A stretch of 64,000 bases of DNA from assembly GCA_004794785.1 (NCBI GenBank), contig SJOL01006428.1, positions 480,770-544,769 on the forward strand, in the 5' to 3' direction. The notes below the pieces were generated by a model that did not search any database, was not told the DNA's origin, and saw only the letters and a list, made by a program, of their open reading frames with translations. Within the stretch, counting starts at the first letter, position 1. Every line of letters starts with the position of its first letter. A program made the position numbers and the translations under genes. The DNA comes from Opisthorchis felineus. Taxonomy: Eukaryota > Platyhelminthes > Trematoda > Opisthorchiida > Opisthorchiidae. Below are positions 25,810 to 37,549 of this stretch, in pieces.

Positions 25810-26117
25810 CGGCTGGCTAACTTGAGCATGTAGTTAGAAATATCCACACCAGATACGTGGCCGTCCTCGGTAAAATGAATATCAGGCTGCCAAATTCGGT
25901 CAGCAACCCGAAGCAGTGGGCCTTGCTTGCGTAGGTAATCCAATGTGAGAGGAGCTACACGCTCAGCTGCGAAAAGGATCCCATATCCAGGACCGAAACC
26001 GATCTCAAGCACATTTTGACCTGGCCTGAAGAGGTGGATAATAGGGGCAACAGAACGTAACACCAAAAGGGGTGAAGCTAAGTTAAACCTCAAGTGGAAA
26101 CAGTGGATTACTGCCAT
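25810..26117 (-). CDS. SAM-dependent methyltransferase, exon 1 (N-terminal)
   Basis: The reading starts at ATG 26117, with an in-frame TAG 36 bases upstream, and ends at CG before the donor GTAGGT. It encodes residues 1-102 plus two bases of codon 103. The nucleotide-binding motif I, VLEIGFGPGYG, is at residues 36-46, preceded by a hydrophobic segment. The acidic residue expected at the end of the next strand is D92 in SGVDISNYMLKLA; the gap between the two (about 46 residues) is longer than usual because of an insert around APLTLDYLRKQGPLLRVADR. Spliced to 20437-20857, the protein is 242 residues, a compact single-domain enzyme with no signal peptide. An untranslated first exon upstream cannot be excluded. 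Confidence 0.85.
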
Positions 26118-26599
26118 TTTAAAAACACGACAAGTAGTTAGTTTTGGCGTCTAGTTGGCGAAAACAAGGAGGCAAGATACTGCAATCTTGCCATGCATTA
26201 AAGAAAACATTAAAAAATCAATGATAGACACTAACTACAGACTTCTTAGATGTGTGCACTCGCCTTTGTCTGTGGGGCTGGCGGATAAATAAAATTTCAG
26301 TGAACTTTGTACCGCTGATACAGCAGTCTCCGGAGAGGAAGTTACACACTCCTCAGGGAGTTTATTGTATTGAGGATAAATTGTAAAAATCGGAGTAAAT
26401 TTTAGTCGACCTGAACCACACCACTTTCCTGGGATAGCTACAGCAGAACAAATATCCCCCAAACGAGAACGGGCGCTCTACCAATTGAGACGCCGAAAAC
26501 TTACAGAAGTTACTTAAATTACTTAAGTTAGCTAAAATGTTTTGCATACCTGAGTGATCTCACCATCCGCGTACTCACAATGCTTCGGGTGCAATCCAA

Positions 26600-26790
26600 C
26601 CCTCGAGGTATGGGAGGCAGGCGTAAAGTTACAAGTAACTCATTTGGTTGCTGAGAGCTCTTCAAAAGCCCACAACCGGTTTGCCGTTCTTGGAATTCAT
26701 CAGGCAGGAGAAGTCTCCTGGTTTCCGTTAACCTTATGTTGTACTTGAAACCAAATTGTGCGAAATTCTCGAATTTCGTACCTGGGGCAC
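26600..26790 (-). repeat. Hammerhead-bearing repeat, decayed copy C
   Basis: On the minus strand, TTTGGTTTCAAGTACAACAT, then a GGTTAACGGAAAC stretch leads into a hammerhead-like core, then GTGGGCTTTTGAAGAGC. This matches module Y of the 51.8-52.2 kb copies with moderate divergence. Confidence 0.75.
26664..26712 (-). ncRNA. Decayed hammerhead ribozyme motif
   Basis: CTGATGA is intact (complement of 26697-26703), and CCGG and GTGGGC are present. The sequence after stem II reads CGGCAAACC, so the invariant G of GAAA is missing, and stem II pairing is poor. This copy should not cleave. Confidence 0.65.
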
Positions 26791-26944
26791 CTTCGGTCGC
26801 AGGACATTGTAATCTATTCTGGAGATCGTGGAGTCGAAATCAGCTTTCCGATAAAGAGAAAACAACCGTGGTTTGGCAGTTGGAAGGAGTTGCACTGCTA
26901 GAAAATGTCCTGTCTAAGTGCGAGTTAATCACACTGCTGATCAG

Positions 26945-27135
26945 CCGCTCGTAGCCGAAGGGTTAAGAGTTCAAACTTGTAGCCGGGAGTTGGTGGGTTC
27001 GAGACTCTCCGCAGTTTCGTGAGATGCGCGCTGCTGGTAATTCCCACCGAGGCTGAAACAGCTGTACAGTGCTTCTCGGCTTTTCAGCATAGCGTGGCTT
27101 CGCTTAGAGGACGAAACCTCCACCGAAATTCCCCA
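26945..27135 (+). mobile_element. tRNA-derived SINE, family 2, copy 1
   Basis: A tRNA-like head has an A-box-like GTAGCCGAAGGGTTAAG and a B-box-like GGTGGGTTCGAGACTC (about 26991-27006). The body that follows (ACAGCTGTACAGTGCTTCTC, then GGCTTTTCAGCATAG) recurs on the opposite strand at 52785-52990. Confidence 0.7.
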
Positions 27136-27399
27136 ACCTTCTCACACTACCAACAAACTGCATCAATATTTGTTGGGATCCAGTCCAATAAAGCGCTTTC
27201 AGTACTCTGTAGGCAGAGCGCGACTCCCACGCCACAAACGGTACATTCATTAGTATCACCAGATTATCTGAAATAGGTTAGATAAATGGACTCATCCTAA
27301 TCGGTCCGCGGTGCTGCCAAACTTTTTCGGAGACTCATTATACATTGACTGGAAGGAGAAGCCAAATTTTAACAGGGAGGTGCCCCGCTTCAAACATTT

Positions 27400-27560
27400 G
27401 TTTCCATAGTCTAACCCACAAAACAGTGGGGGGATTTTGGGGTTATTTCTGGAGCCCCAACCATGGTCTTCGACATATCGGTCTGACATGCATGACAACA
27501 GGTTTGCTCGGGGAAACCAGCCAGGAGCCAGTGACTGAAAAGTCCGACCCACGTGATTGT
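27400..27560 (+). repeat. Repeat related to R4
   Basis: Contains ACCCACAAAACAGTGGGGGG, a GGAGCCCC-CCATGG stretch and GAAAAGTCCGACCCACGTG, resembling the repeated CTGACCCACAAGGCAGTGGG units at 37570-37740. No coding capacity was recognised. Confidence 0.4.
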
Positions 27561-28016
27561 GTGAACACTGGATTATTCCAGTGACGCAAGGAATAAGACA
27601 CGGATGCCAGAGTTCTGGTGCTTCTACGTACAAAAATGCACTTGCGGTTGCATTCGGCTCTTGGTAGGATTTAGTGGCTTTTCGAAATTATTGGTCACAA
27701 CCAACTGTTAAGCGATTAGATGGTGCGGTTTCAAGGGCTTGCCTTCTCTGAAACGTTGTTCCTTGGAGAAAGGTATTACTACAGCCTCCATAAGCGTAGA
27801 AATGCTAGTCGCCTAGACGAAAATGCCCCCATACACGTATCGCAGAGGTAGTGCAATTTTAATCCTTAAGCAACGAAGTTACGTCAGCACAGCATGCCGG
27901 ACCACTGCAACACTCTAGTGCCACCTCCACGTCAGGACGGCAGCCATTGCCAGCTTAGTGGATTACCAACAAAAGCAAGGCAAGCGTTACCTCTTAGGAA
28001 CGCAGACATTACTTAC

Positions 28017-28216
28017 TAGTAGTAACGCAGAAGCTACTCATCCTATTTCTGTAGGCTGAAAGCATTACGGTGGAACGTCGTTCGAGCGAACACACTTTCT
28101 TCAGCGGAAAACGGATTTTGGATCCTGGTTGATGCATGGAGATATTCTTGTTGTCAGAATTTTCACCACCATGGACCATTTCATGAAACCAATAAGAAAA
28201 ACTTCCGCTCAAATAA
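28017..28216 (-). CDS. Candidate exon, unknown protein
   Basis: On the minus strand, CTAACCGACAG is a good acceptor with an embedded branchpoint-like CTAAC, and the exon ends at ACTA before GTAAGT, a strong donor. The in-frame reading (SGSFSYWFHEMVHGGENSDN to YRNRMSSFCVTT) is open. It could follow the exon at 28370-28636 in phase if a weak donor at TA|GTGATC is used. Family unknown. Confidence 0.35.
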
Positions 28217-28369
28217 CTGTCGGTTAGTAAAGTGTTATCAAGTGTTATCATCGAAGAACGCTAAGGGGAAAGGGCAGTTGGACTCTCCTTGGACGGAGCA
28301 TGTTACGTGTGATCCTGACTGACAGATAGGAAAGAAGAAGTGTTTCGCTAAGTATCTGTCGACTGATCA

Positions 28370-28636
28370 CTAAATTCCTAGGCGCTGCATACAATTTTTT
28401 TCTAAAGATTGAGAAAAAACATGGTTGAGGGCCGCAGTTGACGAAGATGCAAACGATTCATCGGACACCTCGAAAAAGTCATCGATGTGATTGGCATTGC
28501 CTAGTTGAATGCGATCAGAAAAATAACCTTCGTCTGTTGGATCACGACAGGCATAATCTAGCCGAGTCCCCAACGTTGAAGATTCATGTGAAGTACGTAT
28601 CAGGGGTTGCTGTTTGAGACAGTATTTATGTTTCAC
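28370..28636 (-). CDS. Candidate exon, unknown protein
   Basis: An open 88-codon reading from ATG 28636 has an acidic, Ser-rich middle (NHIDDFFEVSDESFASSSTA) and a composition more protein-like than its neighbours. I could not fix splice sites with confidence; the frame ends at TAG near 28370. It may belong to the same minus-strand gene as 28017-28216. No domain was recognised. Confidence 0.3.
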   Translation of the reverse strand: MKHKYCLKQQPLIRTSHESSTLGTRLDYACRDPTDEGYFSDRIQLGNANHIDDFFEVSDESFASSSTAALNHVFSQSLEKNCMQRLGI

Positions 28637-29094
28637 AAATCCATCTCCCCTGATGCGAATGTGCCAGCAGCGTAAGAGCTAACGAGGTACTAATGGTGTA
28701 CGTCACCAAATAGAATGCATTAATGGATGGTGGGTAAAGCAATGCGGGCGGTGTAAGAGAAAGTGAACTGCAAGAAACGGATCAACTGATTTGAGGAGGA
28801 TGGTGGCAACAATAGAGTGAGGGGTAGGCATCTCCAAAAGAACTTACAGAACTGAAATACTACTGTTGATTTTCCCCGTGAGTCAACGATGAACAGCGGT
28901 CATTTTCCTTTGTGTTTTGACTACTCATGAGTAACGTGACTTGCGCCCGTTTTGTTTCCTTGCTGCTCGTTTTCCCGCTGTTTCGCTCCTACTTAAGGTC
29001 TGCTTATTCTTTAGTAACCGATGTCAATATTTTGCTGCCCGTCGGTCATTGCCTGCGAGTTCGTGTCAGTTCTACCTATTTTCGAACGTCCACT

Positions 29095-29215
29095 CTGACG
29101 GAGAAACTGGCTGACCGGGCTTCGAACCCAGAGCTTCTTCGGATGATGGGCGAATGGCTTATCCACTACACCAACTGGACATCCGGGGGGACTCATCTTT
29201 ATATTACCTATGTAC
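29095..29215 (-). mobile_element. tRNA-like SINE head, family 3
   Basis: The minus strand carries a GTTGGTGTAGTGGATAAGC A-box region and CTCTGGGTTCGAAGCCCGG, a near-perfect B box (GGTTCGAAGCC). The ends do not form a 7-bp acceptor stem, so it is tRNA-derived rather than a functional tRNA gene. Confidence 0.6.
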
Positions 29216-31858
29216 CGCACCTGCCTGATAGCTTTTGGTGAAGTTTGTTTTAAACGGACCTAACCGCGCAATTTGATTTGTCATGTGACACGAGCTGCCG
29301 CATCGCGCCGTCAACGAAAGACAGTCCCTTACATACGGGCGTATTGATTGTTTCTGTGCCGTTATCTCTCTATACGGCCAACTCACACTGACAGACTGCC
29401 CGTATCTGTACGTTTGTACATCGTTTGGTGCTTACTTGCTGTTGCTTCTAAAAATCCCTGCTGCTTCACTGACTATTTTCTGCTCCTGCTGATTGTACCA
29501 CTATTGATTGTACGTTTGCTTAATTCACGATGCTTACTAACCCGTTTGTCTATAGGACCAGTTCCTGTCAGTCCTCGTCTGTCTGTTCCTATTGTCTACC
29601 GGCTACGAACTGCGTATAATCTGATAGCCGCAATCGTCCTGTGAGATCCTTAGCCGCCCGGATCTTAAAACTACTGTTTCGATTCACAAGTTCGTTGTCA
29701 CTTCTATCGCCATTCACGGTACTCTTAAAACACCTGAGACATTGTTCTCTTCTGTTTGACCTATTCCATCGATAGGAGTTGATTCAATTTCATACTGTTT
29801 TCATATCCATTTTCAAGACATCATACACCCTTTCTTCGATTTCCAAGCTATCTGTTATTCAGAAACCTGTCTAGTGTCTTTTTCTTGGTTTCTCCGGCCA
29901 CAAAACCAACCATCACCACAACATTACTCCACACGGTCCAATGTTAGTCGGTTTCTTGTTGATGCATAGAAAGCCTCATCGTTCACATGCCAGAAATAAG
30001 TTCACATGCGAAATTAAGTTCCCACAACAGGGTGTCGCGAATAAATGAAAACCTGTCAGAACATGATCATATGTCTCAAAATATTCGCTCTCTAGCATGA
30101 AATGCTCTTTATCATAACCCAAGGTTGATAGCAACAAAGTGGGAGCCCACCACGGTCCACTAACTATCCAAGCAGAACTGGAAGGAACCAGCAGAGCGAA
30201 GCAGGAATGTGCAAACAGTGGAGGGATAGTAAACGCATCCGTGCACACTGACCTGAGGAACGAAAATGAGTGGGCAAGCAAACTACTAATGCCGCCGCTT
30301 CTGGTTGCAGTCAGCGTCGCAAGGACAACAAAACCCTGTCAAATTTGGCGAGTAAAAAGCACAGAAATGATCGTTTAGCTGTCGTCATAGGAGCAGACTT
30401 TATGGACGGACGGGATGTGACACTGTCGTTACTTGAGGAGATGGAGGGCTTTTATTGCCTGGCTCCTACAACATGCACAATTAGGAGGACGCTTATAGCT
30501 TAGGAGTCCGAAGGATTAGGTTTATGAACCGAGTGCAGCCGCCTCAGTTGGCAGACAGTGCCCTCCTCGCCTGTGAATACTGAGCTGTTACCACTATTAC
30601 AGTGTCCCTACCGCTCGCTTGTGACGCCTACGTTCGAACGGGAGGTTTGTTCCTCAGACCACCAATCGGCTTCATGTGTGGACTGGGTGCGGCCTTGTAA
30701 GTTCTCTTCAGTTGATGGAAAGTGTATTCTTCACCCGGTGTGTATTCGGTGCAAGGCGTTCAGCTTCCGAGGCACTGAAGAACCGGGCGTGCGCGCTGTA
30801 CGGCCTTGGCACACTATTTCAAGTGGTGAGAAGCGCATTCGTTACCGCGTTACGTCAAGGCATTCATGCGTTATTAAACGTACCGAATCAAACGCTTTCG
30901 AGATATTAACAAACGCCAAGCTGAAGTTAGAAGCAGTCGCTGAAGAGTGACGAAGCAGGACGTGTAACAGCGATGTAGCTTCCAAACAACCGTCTCGATG
31001 TAGAAATGCAAACTGGAGTGAGGAGTGAGAACAAAATACTGAGTTGTGTGGATTTAATACATCAAGCCTGAGATAAAGACATACAACAGACAGTCATTAA
31101 GGCTCACCTATAACCAATCACTGCATTCGTCACAGGTTGGATGAACCTTGAGGTTTATGTGATCAATATGAGGTCTTATTTGCAACCGTTTAGAGCTTAC
31201 CGTGCCTGCACCTGATTGACCGTCGACAGTATCCAAGGGGACACCATTAGAACGAGATGATACAACAAAATTTGCACTGAACTACCTTGTGTCCTCAAAA
31301 TGTATCTGATCAATAAGACGCATGACAAACGAGAAATCACTCAGGTCCATCATGCGCACCATGCGCTGGCCAATACATTTTAGAACAATGACAAGCGATG
31401 ATCTTAGATTATTATCCCGCTGAAAGGTCACTTGTGAAGAATTTAGACATCACACACTCGAAAGTAAACAATTTCATTTGGATAGTTTCACAGGGCTTTT
31501 ATCCACTGCACAGTGAGAGACAGTCCGGTACACCAAAGGACAATTTTAAAGACTTCTTTTCAGTTCTTGAAAGGTGGACGTCTAACAACAGGAAATAGCA
31601 CTCTTCAATGTTTTCACAAAGTTATCAACTTATCTAATTGAGTGGGGATGTTGAGCAACGGAAAGATATCTGCATGCAATGCAACTGAGCCAGTCAGAAA
31701 GAGTGAAAATCGACCCATTGTCATTCACGGGAACCATGAACAATCATTCACGGCTGAAAACTATTTTCAAGGTATACACACATAATTCTATAGGTGCTTG
31801 AAGAGGGTCACAAATCCTTAAGAAAAACAGTTAATAATTACCAATCCGCGGAAGTGGT
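29216..31858. other. Unrecognised sequence
   Basis: The CT-rich stretch at 29260-29650 has long frames on both strands but no motif. Frames at 30270-30503, 30558-30950 and 31398-31598 (+) gave no family. No RNA gene was seen. Confidence 0.35.
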
Positions 31859-32880
31859 TCAAGAACGGGCTATAATAGTATTTTTGAAATCTGCCAAGCG
31901 CCGTTGAACTTGGGCAGTGAAACCAATTTGCCGGTATTTTCTTACATTTATGTCAACACTGAACGCGCAACGTTGCCTTCCGCCATATATCAAAAGCAAA
32001 GGTAAGCTACCAGCAAGTGAATATTGGAGGGACTTGATCATTTCCCCTCCAAAATGATCAAGATGTAAGTCTTCTAACAAAATTGCACATGGTGGGAGGA
32101 ATAACTACTCTGTCGTTTGGGCGCAGGATTCCATCTGGAGTGGCTGATAATTCATCGCATGGAGCAAAGAATTTCATGAAGTGTTGCTTTGTGTCTGGAC
32201 CCCAACCCTTATTAATGAGGTTCACCGGGCGCCCGAGATAGCTACTGGTGCCATATATTAATTCAGGACGATTGGCTGATAAGGAAGACTGATCAGAAGA
32301 AAATCAGCCATGTCATTGTCAGGTTTGTGAGATTGAAAGGAATGAGACGTGTACAGTCAACATGGCTAATTTGCTTCACCGACCGACGTGAATTTTACAT
32401 TCACATGTAATCGGTGAAATGTTCCACCGTTGGACCATATCGATGGAGAATCGACAGACTTCCTAATATCGCAAATGATTTTCAACACCTCACAATCTGT
32501 CGGCATTGTAAACTAAACTGCAAAGAACTAATTATGTAGTATGTGGTTATGTCTTTTGACAACACGTAAATCGCCCGAGCCCACTCAAACAGGCACGGCC
32601 CGCCTCTCGAAAGTCTGCTAGGAACGAATATCACTGGAAAGGTTTTCCTGATCTGGCATAGGACCAATGACGGTTAGGGAGGTGAAAAGTCCAATGGGTA
32701 AGGATTCTCACCTGTGAAGTCCCAAGTGTTTATGTTAGTCAACATAAAAGCATTGTCAAGTGAGATTTGAAGATACGCGTCGTTTACGTCTGTCTTGTCA
32801 GTTTGTTTAGTAGGTCTTTCGGTTCGACTGTTGTCCAATTCTGCTTGAAAAGCCGTCAATCGAGTGTAAGATGAAAATCG
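31859..32880 (-). pseudogene. Ty3/gypsy pol remnant
   Basis: On the minus strand TDVNDAYLQISLDN (about 32780) matches the catalytic D-block of Ty3/gypsy reverse transcriptase (DLxDAYxQIxLDE). About 500 bases downstream LSATPDGILRPNDRVVIPP and LLEDLHLDHFGGEMIKSLQ match the linker before the integrase HHCC region, where a regular element has RVVIPxxLR...LHxxHxGxxRMKSLAR. Spacing between the two is too short for intact RT and RNase H, and frames are broken, so the element is deleted and dead. No LTRs were identified. Confidence 0.6.
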
Positions 32881-34019
32881 TCACACATGCGTGGTGTCCT
32901 GCCATCGGATTTCAGTGGAATGACAGTTGGTATTCAAGGAATTCTCGGGAGCACAATTCATTCAGCGCTTCAGGTTCACGAAGACGAATTAAAGCGCACG
33001 TCGTCCCACGAAAATGCATCCTCCAGTCATTTCCAGTATGAAGGCCAAAGTCCCTACATCACTGTGGCTCTACTATATTACAGAATAAGGCATTTGAGTT
33101 CTGCTTGTAAATCTGTATTGGATAGCAGGGCGAATGAAATATCGAGTCCAGACATAGGCGGACCGATTTTAGCCATCACACGCCATTGGTTCGCATTTGC
33201 CGTCAGAAACTGAGACGTCCCACCAAAAAGGATAATCTGTTACACCGCGAATAGGGACGGAGGCTTCTGGAATATGATGACCATTTGGATGTGACCCGAC
33301 TAACCATATTTTTGGCATTTGGTACTTTACAGGTATAGCGCAGGTGTAGTTTAGCACAGTTTTCTCATTAGGAGGATTTTCCGGAGATATATTTCCAATT
33401 ATTTGGGCAAACTTCAACATCCATAGCAAAAGAATTAATATTCAAGAATCCGAGATGTGGAGGAACCATCAGAACCGTGGCGATGCCACATGTAACATTC
33501 ACTAGGATTGTATCCAAAGTAACTCGGAATTCCGAATCCAGGGATGAACGCCAAATGTAGCACTGAATTGTGCAGACCTAGTACATCAAGTTCAATATAG
33601 AAAACACATAAAGTACGACTGTCCAATTACTGTTATAAAGAATGACTGCAGTCCACCTGATGGGAGCGGGCAGATTTCTGCGAAACTTTCCTGGTTTGAA
33701 ATTTATCGAAGTCAGCGCCTCCCTCAATCTAGTATTATTCCGTGTGATTCAATGCTCAATTCCAATTTGACCGCTTGTGACGTGTTGGATCTAGATGAGA
33801 CGTTTATTTATGCGAAAAGATTAGGTTGGTACGGACGATCCACTTTAGGTTGTCGAAAGATTAGACACGGAGACATAGCTTGCAACGTTCATACTATTTT
33901 CAGGAATATAACAAGCGCCTGCACCAAGAGACCAGCTGGTTTAATCCGGCTATAACGCAGAAGTATTGCATGTATACAGAAGGAGCTCTACAATTAAGAA
34001 TTGATGTTAAGTGGACATT
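32881..34019. other. Unrecognised sequence upstream of the gypsy remnant
   Basis: May contain decayed protease or gag of the Ty3/gypsy remnant on the minus strand, but no motif such as DTG was found. Frames at 33169-33429 and 33435-33626 (-) were not recognised. Confidence 0.3.
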
Positions 34020-37000
34020 TCATCATACTCATCATCATCATCATCACCATCATCGGCAGCAGAAACTGTAAAGACGGCCTACTTGCCGTAAAGTGGTTAG
34101 AGCTGCCATAGTTTCGTTCGCCGATGACTTGGGGAGGTGATATTGGAGACGGCGGTTGATATAAGTGATGCGTAAATACAAAGGTGTCAATGGACTTTTC
34201 ATTGGGGAGATCGGGAGGGGTGCTATGCATTGAAGGCAATAGCTTGGCTCTATGAGCGCTATTAAGGGTTCGGCTGGAACATGTCTGCCAATCTCTCTAA
34301 CCATTGGTCTGGGAGTCCCTATTCATGGAAACCTCAATGACCAGCTCAACTGAGTTTGCTGGTAATGGCTTTCATACTTCGCTGCCGAGTCATTGTTTGA
34401 CCTTACCTGGCTCGTATCCACCCATCACGTGGTTTTACGAAAAGGGACCTTCGAGGAACTCGGGTGACTGGTATACGGAGCACGTGGACAAGCCATCAGT
34501 GATCAGTTCATCTATCGTGGGCGAGTTATTTCTTCCGAAGACCATTCGACGTGCTGCAGCATTACTGATCAGATGTTCTCACCAGACTCCGGTAATGCTA
34601 CGAAGACATGGATGGTTATACAAAGAAAGTTTTTGCGACGTCCTCAGCACACAGTGGCTAGGTTTCTGACCCGTATAAAAACATGGAGCGCAGCGCAGCG
34701 TTCTAAACTCCACCCTTGACGGACAAGCTGACATCAAACCTGTGCTACAGCTGATATAGGCTCACCAAAGTTGCTCCAGCTTTCCCAATCCGGATAGAAA
34801 TATCATCTTTCGCTAGACCACCGGAATTGATACAGCTGCCCAGGTAGGCAAATTTGTTTCCTACCTCGAGATAGCTCAGTGGATAAGGCGCGAAGGTCCG
34901 TGGTTAGAACCCGACCTCAGCATTTCGATTCCTCCTGCCTAGGCTAGAGCAGCCTGACAGTATCTTAACCCTCGTGCTTCCTTCGGGTGGCCTAACAAGT
35001 AAGCATTGAAAGGGTGTTACAGTTGAACAGTTACAACCTCAATCAGCTCATCTGCTAGCATGTGGTTCGGGTTCGGGTCCACTAAGTTCTGCAGCAGCAC
35101 TCTACAATTTGCGGGTGTGAAGCGCATGCTAAACCATAGAGCATAATTATTTGGATTGTTTAATATCTTCTGCATTACGACGGCGTAAGATCCAAGTAGA
35201 GTCTTGTCGTCTGCGTACCGGACATCTGTGAGCGGAATCCCTCGGAGCATTTCGACTTCACAAGCACTAGAGGCTGGTAGTGAATCTTCCGTAATCATAT
35301 CAATGGCGAAGTTAAAGAGGAAGGATGAAAGAGGACAACCTTATCTGACACCACTTGATGTGGTGAACTCAGGTGAGAGCTACCCGTAAACCATCACACG
35401 TTCACGAGAGTTGGCCTTAAGAAGCGTCAAGAATTAATGGGGGATACCTTTGCTCCGTAGACACTGCCATAGTGCCTGACGATCCACAGAGTCAAAGGCA
35501 GCTTTCAAGTCAAGGAACACAACTATTGTTGGTTGCTGGAAGCAGCGTCGGTGTTCCAGAATCTGTTGTAGGGTGAAGATTTGATCGATGCACCCTCTTG
35601 CAGGACGGAACCCAGCTTGGTTTTCACGAATCTGCCTCTCCCTGTGTTCAGTCAATCCTCGAAGTATAGGACCAGAGAGCACATTCAATGCCACAGCTAC
35701 CAGCCTGATGCCACGTTGGTTTTCACATAGCGTCTGCGTACCCATTTTGGAATAACTGTCGAAATGCCCCATTCTGCAGGCACTTTCTCTTCGATCCATA
35801 TCGCACCAATAAGCTTTGTTCGATGAGTCAACAGAGATTCTCCACCTTCTTTGAACAGGACTGGATGCAGGCCGTCCGGTCCTGGTGCCTCCTCGTTTCA
35901 GTACGGATATTTCCTAGGTTAGTTCGTCTCACGCGCGGTTAAGGTTTAAATTCCATTCGCACGTATGAAATGAGGATTTGCGGTTGGAGGTCAGCTAAAC
36001 TGTTCTTCAAAGTGTTCGGTCCATCTTTCCAGTCGGATTTTTTGCGATTGAAGTAATGAACCGCCTTTTTCACTTATCTTTTCACTAACGGTTGCTTTCC
36101 TATGACCAGTCGATCGTATCAATCACTATAGGGTACGGCCTCTTCCGGTAACAAAAGCATTCTTCATCTCCCGTGTTTTCGACGATCACCAAAACACTCG
36201 GCCTTTCCGTGGGCCTTCCACTATTTGGCGTTTTAAGGCTTTGCGTGCGCCGTCGTACTCGTTGCCTGCTGGTTTGGATTTCCTGGGACCAGCCAGTGCT
36301 AGCAATCTGGTCCTTTGACATTTTGTCATACTTCATCCTCGCGCTCGAAAGCAGTGAAAAGGGGAAAGCCCTTCGCTGTGAAGTTAATTATTAGCAAACA
36401 TGAACTAAGCGGTTACAAGTCATTAGACACGAGAGTAAAAATATTTCTGCAGAGTTTTCGAAAAGTGAACATTCTCAAGCGTCCTCTGGGACTTCCCTGG
36501 ACGTTCATTGAATATTAAACAATAGTGAACGAACACCGCAAAGCGGTTCCATAATTTCCATAGTAACTTTCGCCTTCCATCGGATGTGGGGGCGGAGCTT
36601 GGACATCAGACCATAGACTACTTGCATGCTCCATCAGTAGTATACACCGTTACACCAGTACAGTGGTGGCCCTCTGTAGAGAGCAGTTTACTCAGCTCAG
36701 CTCAATAATGCTGAGCTCTGGTAGTTCTCCGAAGATCGCAGAATGACATGTTTGTTGCTGACCTGCGGGGGCCTAAAGGGGAGTGAACTGTCAGGCGTGC
36801 TCGCACCATGGTGTCATCGGAATCAAGTTGTGTGCCTCAGAAGGAACGGTAGTCTTGAACCGTGGCTTTCCACCAGTGGCTGGTGGCCACATGATCCAAA
36901 TGGGTCCACGGTTGATTTGTACTTGGTGGCCGTCAGGTTACGCAATGCGAATGTTTATGCTGAAAGTTCGCACTGGCCAGAAGCAGTTAATGATCAACAC

Positions 37001-37430
37001 ACAACTGGAGAAGTCACTCTCCGTTGTCTGTGCGACGAGCATCGACTCTGAAGCGACCGCGTACATGCGATTCCAAGGAGCTTATGCGACCGACTTGGGC
37101 AACCGAGTGCAACACCCACGTCATATTTTCCACGAGTCATCGCTTCTGGATCACTGGACACAGAGAGTGAAATGTGAGAGAGCAGAGTTCGGTTTGACGT
37201 CTTGGGATGCATGAACACGCTTGGGTCTTGTATGCGTGTTTCAAAGACACAGTATACATCAATTTTAGGGGAGTATAAGTTCTCACCGAGCATCGCCTGT
37301 TTAAAAGTTTGGCATAAATTGCGGACCTTAACAGCTCCTATGCAGAAGGGATCTCGTGGAATTGGCAAGCCTTTATTTTGCTTGTTGTTAATAAGTAGCC
37401 GGGAGCATAAGGCCCATTGGCCAGGAAAGT
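34020..37430 (-). mobile_element. Near-complete RTE-like LINE, 3.4 kb, broken
   Basis: Read on the minus strand the order is that of a single-ORF AP-endonuclease LINE. Endonuclease start: GAVKVRNLC and VYCVFETRIQDPSV (37330-37220). Linker: SKPAGNEYDGARKALKRQI (36290). RT: IEEKVPAEWGISTVIP (35790), NQAGFRPARGCIDQIFTL (35620), FLDLKAAFDSVDRQALWQCL (35510), GVR-stop-GCPLSSFLFNF (35340) and VRYADDKTLLG (35215). C-terminal: FAYLGSCINSGG (34840), LVHVLRIPVTRVPRRSLF (34480). The tail is (GATGAT)n at 34021-34056. A stop codon replaces Q in GVRQG, several frameshifts are visible and a SINE interrupts it. Length, domain set and simple-repeat tail fit the RTE clade. Confidence 0.85.
34864..35035 (+). 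mobile_element. tRNA-derived SINE family 1 inside the LINE
   Basis: A tRNA-like head (GAGATAGCTCAGTGGATAAG and the B box GTCCGTGGTTAGAACCCGAC) is followed by the family body with CTCGTGCTTCCTTCGGGTGG and GGGTGTTACAG. It is inserted antisense to the LINE: LINE peptides ADELIEVV upstream and VGNKFAYLGS downstream meet exactly at its two ends. Confidence 0.85.
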
Positions 37431-37549
37431 GACAATCAAATGACCCAACAACGTTTGCTTGTGTGGTGGGAAGGAGTTGGGGAGGGACATCGCTGGACAC
37501 AACTATGCGAGCAAATGATACTTTCCGGTTACCCAGGTTACCCGAGGAA

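Noticed and set aside
29095..29215. Functional tRNA gene
   Set aside because: A- and B-box are good but the ends do not pair as an acceptor stem, so it is tRNA-derived.
36743..37214. Plus-strand ORFs of 102 and 143 codons
   Set aside because: They are antisense to the LINE endonuclease region, whose minus-strand motifs are clear.
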